The position numbers and the translations under genes are program-made. Below, piece after piece: positions 16,571 to 24,194 of a stretch of 52,016 nt of DNA. This stretch comes from Acidobacteriota bacterium (GTDB lineage: Bacteria > Acidobacteriota > Terriglobia > Acidiferrales > UBA7541): assembly GCA_003224145.1 (NCBI GenBank), contig QHYN01000204.1:1-52016 (forward strand), in the 5' to 3' direction. Position 1 is the first letter of the stretch, and every line of letters begins with the position of its first letter. The notes beneath the pieces are model-generated. The model ran no database searches and was not told where the DNA came from. It saw only the letters and a list, made by a program, of their open reading frames with translations.

Positions 16571-17527
16571 TCACTTCTTGTTTGGCAAAGAGCCTGCCGA
16601 TGAGCTCATTCGAAAACGCGAGAGGACCTCGCCAAGGTTCTGGATGAAGGCTTCTGAATTGTAAAGCTCCGCACTCGTCCGCAGATTCTCGGGTGAAGCA
16701 GTTGGTTCGACCTGATCCAACTGAAACTCCCGTGCGACATCCTCGATGATCTTCGGTTGAATCGGCCGCTGTTGTTCCACGTAGGCGTTAATCAATGCAT
16801 GTTCGCACAGCAGGTTCACTACTCGGGGAATCCCTAGAGAATACAGGTGGACCGTTTCCACGGCAGCAGGGCTGAAGATCGGTTGCCCGCTCGGAGTTGC
16901 TCCCGCAATTTTTAATCTTTCGAGAATGTAATCGTGCGTCTGGTCCTTCGTCAGTGGGCCAGTCTTGCAACGAATCATGATGCGTTGCCGCAGCTGCCGG
17001 AGTTGAGGCAGATTCAGCTTCTCTTCGAACTCAGGCTGGCCGGAAAGCACAATTTGCAACAATTTCTCTGTGGATGTCTCCAAGTTGGTGAGCAGACGGA
17101 TCTCTTCCAGCACTGGAAATGTGAGATTTTGCGCTTCGTCAAGAATGAGTACCGCAGTTTCGCCCTTGCGGAAGCGTTCCAAAAGCCACTGATTCAATTT
17201 CATCAGTTGCTGGCTCTTGGAATTCGATTCACAGTGAATATCAAATTCTGCCAGCACAAAGTCGAACAGCTGGGCCGAGTTCATCCGGGAGTTGAACAGA
17301 AATGCCGTCTTCGTTGCGCTCTCGCGAAGCCGATCCAGAAGCCTGTTCACGAGTGTTGTCTTACCTGTCCCCACCTCACCCGTGAGCGTGATAATGCCTT
17401 TTCTAGTCTGGACGCCGTACATGAGACTAGACAATGTCTCCTCGATTTGCTCCGTAAGAAACAGATACCGCGGGTCCGGACTGACATTAAATGGGTTTTC
17501 TTTTAGGCCGTAGAATCCTTTGTACAT
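16571..17527 (-). CDS. ExeA/GspA-like AAA ATPase, PEP-CTERM-locus type
   Basis: The 318 residues start with MYKGFYGLKENPFNVSPDP, the usual N-terminus of ExeA-type ATPases. GEVGTGKTTL is Walker A and AVLILDEAQNL is Walker B; SGQPEFEEKL and LRQRI (sensor and arginine-finger region) follow, and GIPRVVNLLCEHAL is a late sensor motif. ATPases of this subfamily are regularly found in exosortase/PEP-CTERM exopolysaccharide loci as a putative secretion ATPase. Here the gene closes the export operon downstream of the beta-barrel protein. No membrane segment is visible, so it probably works on the cytoplasmic side. Its mechanical role is not established for the family. Confidence 0.9.
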   Translation of the reverse strand: MYKGFYGLKENPFNVSPDPRYLFLTEQIEETLSSLMYGVQTRKGIITLTGEVGTGKTTLVNRLLDRLRESATKTAFLFNSRMNSAQLFDFVLAEFDIHCESNSKSQQLMKLNQWLLERFRKGETAVLILDEAQNLTFPVLEEIRLLTNLETSTEKLLQIVLSGQPEFEEKLNLPQLRQLRQRIMIRCKTGPLTKDQTHDYILERLKIAGATPSGQPIFSPAAVETVHLYSLGIPRVVNLLCEHALINAYVEQQRPIQPKIIEDVAREFQLDQVEPTASPENLRTSAELYNSEAFIQNLGEVLSRFRMSSSAGSLPNKK

Positions 17528-17644
17528 AGTCTCTTTTTTCTGTGGGGCCGTTCGTACTGGTTCTAGATTTCTTCCTTCGAATTCCTATTACCTTGCTCAC
17601 GCGAAGATCTGCACTCGCCATCGAGCCGGAGTCGTGCCTCCACG

Positions 17645-19081
17645 CTATCGTAACACTTGTGGTGCCGCATGCCACTGAACGCTCAGCAGAATTTGGTGGG
17701 TCGTATTGTTCTTCCCGCAATTCGCAGTACCGCACAGGGCCACATTGGAATTTTGAATCTGCGCTTGATATCCTAATGAAAGATTAGTTGTCCTGCCGAA
17801 CGGCCGAGTTAATCCTGCTCCTGGTATCCAAGTATCGTAGCTCGGCGAGGTCGCGCCTGTTACAGGCACAATCTGGCTGTTCTTGGCGTACCCGAAATTC
17901 AAAGCGCCGCTCCACACTCGAGTGAGCGGTCGGCTCCAGTAGGCACTGACCTGATCCGTGCTGGCGCCGCTAAACACCCCGCTCCCGCTGCTTACTCCAT
18001 GCGTGTAGTTCAGCCTGACGGTGGTCAGGGGAAAGGCATAGACTAGCGATCCGGCTCCCGATCCCGAGACCCTCTGCTTCGAACCGTTGATGGGGACGCG
18101 AAACGTGGTCACGTCGGGTCCGCCGTCAAGGTTCAGTGCCAGCCTCCCTGTGATCTTTCTTCCATACGCAAGATGAGCTACATGATCGCCCACCGCCTGC
18201 GGACCACCTGGATAATGATAAGCAGTAAATCGGTAGACCACGCCCAGGTAGTCCCTGCGCGTGATCTCATAGTTGTACCCGACATTGAGGGTTTCGGTAT
18301 CACTGTTGATATTCCCGGAGTTGATAAATCGCAGCAACCCGTGAACCCCTCCGACCGTAATGGATCCGCGCCGGCTCACATCGTAGGTCAGCTGCGCTGC
18401 AGAGGAATTGCTGTAGCGCGGACCGGTCGCCGCCAGGATGGACTGACCAGGCACGAATCCATTCTGAAGTCCGGGCGATGGCGCGGCTAGACTGCCCGTA
18501 ATTCCCGGAGATGCTAGTCCGCTTGCGCCCCCAAACCCAAACGAGCTCTGGGGCAGGTAGGAGAACTGGTCCATAAAGAGTGCCTGCCATCTTCGTTGAT
18601 CAATCTCCAGAGCCGATGCCAGATGATGATATTGCCCGTTTCCCTGGGTCTGATCCTTTGAAAAGAAGCCGCCACCCGAATAATTCATTGAAAGCAGGGC
18701 ATGGCTCCATGCTTCCAGCAAGCTTAAGTTGCCATTCACATAACTCGTCGTAGTCCATCCAGGGCTCCCTGCTGCACTGGAGGAACGAGACTGTGCAATA
18801 TTGCCGTATTGAACCCCAGGCACCCAGTAACTGTGGCGAAGCTCCGAAGTACCTAGTGTCGGACTCTGTACGCCTGTCACCGGCCCCGTGTCTGGTTGCA
18901 TTGTCTGCGTACCCTGATCTGCGTCTTGCTGATTACTGTTCAGATCGGGGAGGGGCAGGAGCACGCGCGCCGCGGGCTTCGGTTTTTCATCCCCCTCTTG
19001 CTGGGCCCATAGCGGTCGTGCCTGGAGCCCAATTGCCATTGTCCCAAGAATCCCGCAGGTTAATTTTTTCCAGATTTTCAT
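17645..19081 (-). CDS. Outer-membrane beta-barrel protein of the export operon
   Basis: The start at 19081 (MKIWKKLTCGILGTMAIGLQARPLWAQQ) gives a clean signal peptide cut after PLWA; the longer frame overlaps the preceding gene. The roughly 450-residue mature part alternates Gly/aromatic strands and turn motifs (YDVSRRGSITVGGVHGLL, TLNVGYNYEITRRDYLGVVYRF) as expected of a transmembrane beta-barrel of about 16-18 strands, and it ends with a QILLSVQW-like strand. A Pro- and Gln-rich linker follows the signal peptide. PEP-CTERM-type exopolysaccharide operons commonly contain an uncharacterised beta-barrel (EpsL-like) at this place, likely an outer-membrane conduit. It starts 10 bp after the polysaccharide export gene. 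Confidence 0.85.
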   Translation of the reverse strand: MKIWKKLTCGILGTMAIGLQARPLWAQQEGDEKPKPAARVLLPLPDLNSNQQDADQGTQTMQPDTGPVTGVQSPTLGTSELRHSYWVPGVQYGNIAQSRSSSAAGSPGWTTTSYVNGNLSLLEAWSHALLSMNYSGGGFFSKDQTQGNGQYHHLASALEIDQRRWQALFMDQFSYLPQSSFGFGGASGLASPGITGSLAAPSPGLQNGFVPGQSILAATGPRYSNSSAAQLTYDVSRRGSITVGGVHGLLRFINSGNINSDTETLNVGYNYEITRRDYLGVVYRFTAYHYPGGPQAVGDHVAHLAYGRKITGRLALNLDGGPDVTTFRVPINGSKQRVSGSGAGSLVYAFPLTTVRLNYTHGVSSGSGVFSGASTDQVSAYWSRPLTRVWSGALNFGYAKNSQIVPVTGATSPSYDTWIPGAGLTRPFGRTTNLSLGYQAQIQNSNVALCGTANCGKNNTTHQILLSVQWHAAPQVLR

Positions 19082-19091
19082 TTCAGTTCCC

Positions 19092-19736
19092 TCACGGCAC
19101 CACAACCACATCTCCCGGTTGCAACTCGATGTTTTGCGCAGGATTTCTTCCGGCGATCGCCTCTTTGTAATTGAATGGAATCTTCACGGGCTTGCCATTC
19201 TCGGTCCTCAAGACGTAAATGTTCTTTATGCGGGCAAACGCCGTAAAGCCGCCGCTTCCCGCAAGCGCCTGCAGCACCGTCATGTGCGGGAGAAGCTGAT
19301 ACGCGCCTGCCTTCGAGACTTCTCCAGTGACGTAGATTCTCCGGCTGTTGATTTCCGACACACTTACCGTCACTTGCGGGTTTGTTATGTACTTCTTCAG
19401 TTCCTCGCGAATTACGCCCGCCAACTCCATGGGTGTCAATCCAACCGCTTGAACATCATTCAGCAACGGCAAAGTGATTTTCCCGTCTGGTCGCACTGGA
19501 ACTATTCGTGTCAATTGCTCTTCTCGCCAGACGTCAATTTTCAATACGTCTTGCGCTCCAATCTTGTAAGTCGGGTCCTCCGCGGCCGGTTGTGCAGCAC
19601 TTGGAGTTGCCTGGCTTTTCGTGTCCTTGGTGTCTTCTTTCTTGTCTTGCGTGGCGGGATTCTGGCTATTTGCGGACGCGCCTCTCGCGATTACGAGGGC
19701 CCCCAGAATCACTAAAATCGACGCTCTGATTGTCAC
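19092..19736 (-). CDS. Wza-like polysaccharide export protein (Poly_export plus SLBB)
   Basis: A signal peptide (MTIRASILVILGALVIARGASA) is followed by a Lys/Asp/Thr-rich linker, then the Poly_export domain starting at YKIGAQDVLKIDVW with VRPDGKITLPLLNDVQAVGLT, and one SLBB domain (RRIYVTGEVSKAGAYQLLPHMTVLQALAGSGG). The 214 residues are shorter than E. coli Wza (about 380), with a single SLBB domain and no lipobox Cys. It probably forms the periplasmic or outer-membrane part of the export channel with the beta-barrel encoded next. The gene begins 4 bp after the stop of the activator gene, so the two are co-transcribed. Confidence 0.92.
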   Translation of the reverse strand: MTIRASILVILGALVIARGASANSQNPATQDKKEDTKDTKSQATPSAAQPAAEDPTYKIGAQDVLKIDVWREEQLTRIVPVRPDGKITLPLLNDVQAVGLTPMELAGVIREELKKYITNPQVTVSVSEINSRRIYVTGEVSKAGAYQLLPHMTVLQALAGSGGFTAFARIKNIYVLRTENGKPVKIPFNYKEAIAGRNPAQNIELQPGDVVVVP

Positions 19737-19740
19737 TTCC

Positions 19741-20706
19741 TCACCTCCGGTCCTTCCGATCCCCTTCCAGCCCTGTCTGCTTTATCTTATAAAGGAGGGA
19801 TTTGTAGCTGATCTGAAGTTCCTGGGCCGCTCGCTTCCGGTTCCAATGTGTCCGTTCAAGCGCTTTTGCGATCAAGTCTCGTTCTGTTCGTCGCGAAGCT
19901 GCTCGGGCCGCTACTTTCAAGGAAGAGCCCCGAGGCTCCTCCGCCAGCGCCGGTTCCAGCCTGGGCATCGCACAAAGCTCTTCAATCGCCCTCCTGGAAT
20001 CACCAAGCACTACGATCTTTCTTGCAAGATTTTCCATTTCACGCAAGTTTCCCGGCCAGTCATGTGTTATAAGCAGTTCCGTTTCCTGGTCGCTCAGCGC
20101 GGGGACCTCCCGTCCCAACTCTGCAGCATGTTTCGCGAGAAAATGCCCCATGAAGACGAGGATGTCTTCTTTTCTGTCTCTCAGGGGAGGCAGGCGCAGG
20201 CAGACTCCGTTAATTCGGAAATACAGCTCCCTTCGGAATCTTCCCGATTCGATCTCCTTCTCGAGATTCCGCGAGGTGGAGGCAATGATGCGCACGCGCT
20301 TAGAACTACTATCCTCGGTCTCTCCGTCCGGCATAAGCGAGAGCAGTGCCCTCTGGCTCTCAAGATCCAATTCATCGATCCCGTCCAGGAAGAGCGTTTG
20401 TAGGCCGTCTTCAGGGCTCTCAGCGCTCTTGCGCAGATCCGATTTCAGCAATGCGAGGAGCTCTCCTTGATCCACCGCCCGGCAGTTCACCTTCTTAAGT
20501 GGCCATTGCCCCTGCTTGGAAAGCCGATGAATCGCTCGCCCGTAGACTTCCTTCCCAGTCCCGCTCTCCCCCTCCAAGAGCACCGGAATACTCGTGCGTG
20601 CAATGTCCTCCACAACCGCATTTAGCCTCTGGATCGCAGGGGAATGGCCCAGAACCAACAGACTGTTCGGGGGATGGAACGCGGCGCCAGTTAGAGACAG
20701 GCTCAT
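19741..20706 (-). CDS. NtrC-type AAA+ regulator lacking the GAFTGA loop
   Basis: The 321 residues have no receiver or sensor domain. The AAA+ core carries Walker A GESGTGKE (46-53), Walker B LFLDGIDELD (105-114) and the arginine-finger region SGRFRRELYFRING (154-167). A Fis-type helix-turn-helix lies at about 274-312 (ALERTHWNRKRAAQELQIS). The segment between ELLALLKSD and LQTLFLDG (about 84-105), where bacterial enhancer-binding proteins have ELFG then GAFTGA, reads KSDLRKSAESPEDG and has no GAFTGA. Family knowledge says this loop contacts sigma-54, so the protein may not remodel it directly; TyrR-like regulators also lack it. GGAGG lies just before the ATG. It is the first gene of the export operon and sits behind a sigma-54-like promoter. 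Confidence 0.9.
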   Translation of the reverse strand: MSLSLTGAAFHPPNSLLVLGHSPAIQRLNAVVEDIARTSIPVLLEGESGTGKEVYGRAIHRLSKQGQWPLKKVNCRAVDQGELLALLKSDLRKSAESPEDGLQTLFLDGIDELDLESQRALLSLMPDGETEDSSSKRVRIIASTSRNLEKEIESGRFRRELYFRINGVCLRLPPLRDRKEDILVFMGHFLAKHAAELGREVPALSDQETELLITHDWPGNLREMENLARKIVVLGDSRRAIEELCAMPRLEPALAEEPRGSSLKVAARAASRRTERDLIAKALERTHWNRKRAAQELQISYKSLLYKIKQTGLEGDRKDRR

Positions 20707-20726
20707 AAACCTCCATAGCGATCAAG

Positions 20727-20742
20727 TGCAAATCCCCTGCCA
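20727..20742 (-). promoter_or_regulatory. Predicted sigma-54 promoter of the activator/export operon
   Basis: The minus strand reads TGGCAGGGGATTTGCA, matching TGGCA and TTGCA with GG and GC 12 bp apart. The start point would be near 20716, only about 10 nt before the ATG, leaving a leader that is little more than the GGAGG ribosome site. The promoter suggests positive control of the activator and the three export genes behind it. Confidence 0.6.
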
Positions 20743-20857
20743 GGTAGAATTTCACGGAGAAGGTCACCTTCCTTTATTAACGTGTTTTCTTTCAACGGTT
20801 TACGAGGAGGTGTAGGATTGGGCTTCAAAGAAAAGTAGTGGCTAAAGTCCTAGTTTT

Positions 20858-20874
20858 GTGCCAAGAAGTGCCAA
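20858..20874 (-). promoter_or_regulatory. 10-bp-phased direct repeat, possible upstream activator site
   Basis: The plus strand shows GTGCCAA twice with a 10-bp period (20858-20864 and 20868-20874). That is 140-160 bp upstream of the predicted start point of the activator/export operon, the usual place for enhancer-type sites. One helical turn between copies fits a dimeric activator on one face of the DNA. Part of the motif resembles half of a -24 box, but no correctly spaced -12 box follows. Confidence 0.3.
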
Positions 20875-20940
20875 TTTTTTTTCCTTCTCAGTTCCTATGA
20901 GGGTCTGAAAGCGCGGGCGATTCGACTTCCACAAAATAGC

Positions 20941-20970
20941 TGACCCCGCTCCAAGTCTGGGGCGGGGTCA
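20941..20970 (-). terminator. Stem-loop terminator behind the PEP-CTERM gene
   Basis: A perfect 9-bp inverted repeat (TGACCCCGC and GCGGGGTCA) is separated by 12 nt. On the minus strand it is followed by GCTATTTT, a weak U-tract. It lies about 30 nt beyond the PEP-CTERM stop codon (21004) and before the activator promoter region. Confidence 0.6.
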
Positions 20971-21003
20971 TGGGACTGAGGGTGTGTCCAAAATTCAGAG
21001 AAC

Positions 21004-21621
21004 TTAATTGGTTAGAAAGCGACGGCCGGCGAGCGCGCCTAGAGCCAGCAATCCCGTGCCAAGCAACAGCATGCTGGAGGGTTCTGGGACGTTAGTCGTA
21101 GTAATCAAGCTGGAACTCCATGGGCTCACAGCGACCAAGTTTCCGCTGGAATCCAACAGAAAGGCAATGAAAATCGTCCCCGCTGGCACGCCGCCCGGGA
21201 GGGTAACCGACTGGCCTACATTCACGTTTCCAGTCCAAGCCCCCACCTGGAAGGACGTGGCACTGAAGCTGCCCGCAGTCATACCCGTGGCTAACTGCTC
21301 CTGGCTCACTGTGCTGGCAAAGTTGGGGAATACTTGAGTTGGACTTACGCCAAGCACCGCCCAGAGGTTGGTACTGCTGTTAAAGTTTCCGCCGGTACCA
21401 GTGTTCGGCGTCAGCACGGCAATGAACAGCGTCTCGCTGCTATTGGCCGTGCCGAAGGCCCATGCTTGCGTTGTCCCCACTGAAACTTGGATCGCGTTGC
21501 CGGCATTGCAGGTAGTAAATTGATTGATATCGCATAAATGAATGTTGTCGGCCATTGCCGGCGCGCTGTAACACAGGGCAACCGTCGCCAAGGCCAAAAC
21601 CAGTAAAGTCTTCCGAATCAT
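21004..21621 (-). CDS. PEP-CTERM sorted surface protein
   Basis: The start at 21621 (MIRKTLLVLALATVALCYSAPAMA) gives a signal peptide, with GAGGGC about 6 nt upstream; 17 further upstream codons are left out. The 205-residue product ends in the tripartite PEP-CTERM signal: NVPEPSS, then a hydrophobic helix (MLLLGTGLLALGALAG), then the basic tail RRFLTN. Exosortases recognise this signal and cut near the PEP motif, releasing the protein to the cell surface or matrix. The mature part is Thr/Ser/Asn/Gly-rich with few Cys. It is the only PEP-CTERM protein seen in the window, lies divergent from the exosortase gene, and has a strong sigma-54-type promoter. Confidence 0.93.
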   Translation of the reverse strand: MIRKTLLVLALATVALCYSAPAMADNIHLCDINQFTTCNAGNAIQVSVGTTQAWAFGTANSSETLFIAVLTPNTGTGGNFNSSTNLWAVLGVSPTQVFPNFASTVSQEQLATGMTAGSFSATSFQVGAWTGNVNVGQSVTLPGGVPAGTIFIAFLLDSSGNLVAVSPWSSSLITTTNVPEPSSMLLLGTGLLALGALAGRRFLTN

Positions 21622-21667
21622 GCACGCCCTCGCAGTCCTACAGAGATAAGAACACGTGCTCTGTGCC

Positions 21668-21683
21668 AGCAATCGCTATGCCA
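21668..21683 (-). promoter_or_regulatory. Predicted sigma-54 promoter of the PEP-CTERM gene
   Basis: The minus strand reads TGGCATAGCGATTGCT, nearly the full sigma-54 consensus with GG and GC 12 bp apart. The start point would be near 21657, giving a 36-nt leader with a ribosome site before the ATG at 21621. This is one of the two best matches in the window. RpoN control of PEP-CTERM genes is known from other bacteria with exosortase systems. Confidence 0.7.
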
Positions 21684-22160
21684 TATCAATCCAACATCCC
21701 TAGACTGGACAACCCATCCAAGTTATGTGTTTTCATATAGTTATACGGATCAAGTCGATTTAAGACTTCGACCGGCCAGCTCCCCACTATAGCTTTGGGA
21801 AAACTTCTGCGCATTCTTGTACTTTCCACGACAAAAGGCCTAACTCCGCAGATATCTGGTGGCCGGCCCGTCGACCAACATCGCCGTGCACGCGGAGTGA
21901 CGTACCATTCCGGCCCGCCATGCCGTCACGTTCTAAACGGTGAATAGTGCGGTGCAAAACGCCGTTCTCGCCCCTTGAGTCTACCATGTTCCTTCGCTCC
22001 CCCTGTCGGTCCGAAGGCCTCGCCATTTCCATCTCATTGCGTTCACTCCAGTAGCTAATTCAATGTCTCCCAATCATTTCCCCGGCCCTTCGAGTCCGGA
22101 ATCAGATACACTTCTGGACAGAAGAGGGAGCAGGTCCTGGCCACGGCCGACACAACCGAG
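21684..22160. other. Intergenic region between divergent PEP-CTERM and exosortase genes
   Basis: About 480 bp without a supportable gene. An 81-codon minus-strand open frame at 21787-22032 has no ribosome site and an ordinary shadow-like composition. No sigma-54 match was found in the exosortase direction, so the exosortase is probably under another sigma factor. Confidence 0.5.
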
Positions 22161-23048
22161 GTGAGTGATTCTAGTTCAGCCTGGACGAAGCGGTGGCTGT
22201 TGTTTTCCTGTTGGATGGTTCTCTCATCCTTGCTGTTCAAGAATCCTGTCGGTGCCCTCGTCCGATTGTCTCTTTCGCAGGACGATGCCTCCTACCTAGT
22301 ACTCATTCCGTTTATCAGCGCCACGGTTCTTTACTTGGAGCACTCCAGAATTTTTCTGCGTCTCGCAGGCGATAAAATGCTCGCAGCCATTTTCCTTTTT
22401 TTCGCCGGCTGTGCCGCGCTCGCTTCGCATCTTGCGGGGAACCATTCATCGCTCGGCGTTCAACTCTCAGGCTGGATCCTTTCCCTCGTGTTGGTTTGGG
22501 TGGCAGGCTTTGCTCTTTTCTTTGGGAAAGCCGCTCTAAAAGCAGCGCACTTCTCCCTGCTCTTCCTCTTACTGATGATTCCCCCACCTAATTTTCTTCT
22601 GGATCGCATCATCTACTTCCTCCAGGAGGGCTCCGCTTGGATAACGGGAGCCTTGTTCGACCTTTTCAGAGTCCCCGCATTGCGCGAGGGCTTAGTGTTT
22701 CATCTCGCACGAGTCGATATTGAGGTGGCAAAAGAGTGCAGCGGCATCCGCTCTAGCATGGCTTTGCTCATCCTGGCGCTGCTCATTTCCCATTTTCGTC
22801 TTAAGAGTTTTTGGTACAAGACATTGTTCGTCGCCTGCGGTCTGTTCATGATGATCTTAAAGAACGGAATCCGCATTGCTACGCTTACACTTCTTGCAAT
22901 ATACGTCGACCCGAATTTTCTTTTTGGCAGATTGCATCACCAGGGAGGCGTGGTCTTTTTTGTGCTGGCCCTTCTTTTGTTATTGCCCTTGCTGTTTTTC
23001 CTGCAGCGCGTGGAGGCGAAGAGGGGCAAAACGGCAGAGCCATATTAG
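22161..23048 (+). CDS. Exosortase (membrane Cys protease/transpeptidase for PEP-CTERM proteins)
   Basis: The 295-residue protein has about eight hydrophobic segments. The catalytic residues of the exosortase/archaeosortase family are all visible: Cys193 in VAKECSGIRSS, Arg238 in KNGIRIATLTLL, and His259/His260 in GRLHHQGGVVFF. The enzyme processes PEP-CTERM tails of exported proteins at the inner membrane. No C-terminal EpsI (DUF3485) domain is fused, and no separate EpsI gene follows, unlike many proteobacterial loci. The start is a GTG; a Met at codon 19 is possible. The gene lies divergent from its likely substrate and convergent with the BY-kinase gene, with a 203-bp gap. Confidence 0.93.
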   Translation: MSDSSSAWTKRWLLFSCWMVLSSLLFKNPVGALVRLSLSQDDASYLVLIPFISATVLYLEHSRIFLRLAGDKMLAAIFLFFAGCAALASHLAGNHSSLGVQLSGWILSLVLVWVAGFALFFGKAALKAAHFSLLFLLLMIPPPNFLLDRIIYFLQEGSAWITGALFDLFRVPALREGLVFHLARVDIEVAKECSGIRSSMALLILALLISHFRLKSFWYKTLFVACGLFMMILKNGIRIATLTLLAIYVDPNFLFGRLHHQGGVVFFVLALLLLLPLLFFLQRVEAKRGKTAEPY

Positions 23049-23251
23049 ACATCCAGCCGGGGACCTACAGCACCAGACCACTTTACGCTCTAGAATCCGG
23101 AAGAATCTAGTTTGCGGAGGCACCCCCATCCTGCAAATGGCGCGGCACTCGGGCGCAAAACTCCGTAGAATGACGCGTAACTATATAATGGGTAAGGACT
23201 TGGGCGGCGCTTTCCGCGCATTAGGGATAGATATAAGGCAACCAACCCGCT

Positions 23252-24166
23252 TTAGTCGCGCTCGGCGTAGTAATTTTGGTATTCGTCGCCGTAAGAATCG
23301 CTTCTTTCAACCTGATTGAGCACCACTCCGAGAAGGTTCTTGCCTTGGAATTCAGCCGCGGTTCTCTCCGCAATTGCGGCATCCGTTGAGCCCGCCCGGA
23401 TCACAAACAAAACTCCATCCACCAGATCAGCGAGAATACTTGCATCATGGACCGGTAAGGTCGGCGGAGAATCGATGATGATCCAATCGAAGCTCGGAGC
23501 GACTAGATTGAGCAGGTGCTTCATCCTCTCATTCAGCAGTAGCTCGCTCGGGTTGGATACCAGACTCCCGCCCGGGATCAAGAAAAGATTCTCCTTCGTG
23601 CCTTTCTGAATTACCGCATACTCGTCCGCGTCACCTCGCAAGTAGTCCGAGAGTCCTGGGCAGCTCGGCGCTCCAAACAGCACGTGCAATCGCGAAGACC
23701 GCAAGTCTGCGTCAATAAGCAGAACTCGCAGTTCCGGCTGTTGAACAATCGATTGGGCGAGATTTGATGCCACGAAGGTTTTCCCTTCGGCGGCAACTCC
23801 GCTAGTAATGAGAACCTTTTGCAGCTTACGTGTGGATGCAATTTTGTACAGCCGCGAGCGCAAAGTACGAAACCGTTCAGGCCCGCCTTCGCCCGGTTTC
23901 GAGTTTAGAAACACACTACTGACCGGATCGAGTCGCCACTCGACTTGTGCACAGCGCTTTATTAGCTCTTCGTAATGAAAAGGTACATCTTGATTGTCAC
24001 CGGTTGGGACCCGTGGAGCAGCTGTGGGCTGTGCGATTCCTGGTCCTTGCGTGATCGGGCGTCTGAGTTCCCCTGTAACTTCCACGACCCCGGTTTCGAG
24101 TCCTGCCGCGAGCTGCGCGGATCTCTCTTCGGCGGCTTTCTTCAACGCTTCATGAATGCGACTCAT
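23252..24166 (-). CDS. CpsD/CapB-type bacterial tyrosine kinase (BY-kinase)
   Basis: The 304-residue P-loop kinase has Walker A SGVAAEGKT (122-130), Walker A' RVLLIDADLR (about 147-156) and Walker B DWIIIDSPP, the three-motif set of BY-kinases that control polysaccharide polymerisation. A tyrosine cluster at the end (YGDEYQNYYAERD) is the usual autophosphorylation tail. The N-terminal 80 residues form a helical SRIHEALKKAAEER start seen in PEP-CTERM-locus kinases. The gene lies 28 bp downstream of the Wzz-like gene, so the transmembrane activator and the kinase are separate proteins expressed together. Confidence 0.93.
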   Translation of the reverse strand: MSRIHEALKKAAEERSAQLAAGLETGVVEVTGELRRPITQGPGIAQPTAAPRVPTGDNQDVPFHYEELIKRCAQVEWRLDPVSSVFLNSKPGEGGPERFRTLRSRLYKIASTRKLQKVLITSGVAAEGKTFVASNLAQSIVQQPELRVLLIDADLRSSRLHVLFGAPSCPGLSDYLRGDADEYAVIQKGTKENLFLIPGGSLVSNPSELLLNERMKHLLNLVAPSFDWIIIDSPPTLPVHDASILADLVDGVLFVIRAGSTDAAIAERTAAEFQGKNLLGVVLNQVERSDSYGDEYQNYYAERD

Positions 24167-24194
24167 CGTCTCCTCGGAAGTCCCTCTACTCCAT

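Noticed and set aside
21787-22032. A minus-strand gene of 81 codons in the exosortase upstream region
   Set aside because: No ribosome site, no domain, and composition unlike the neighbouring genes.
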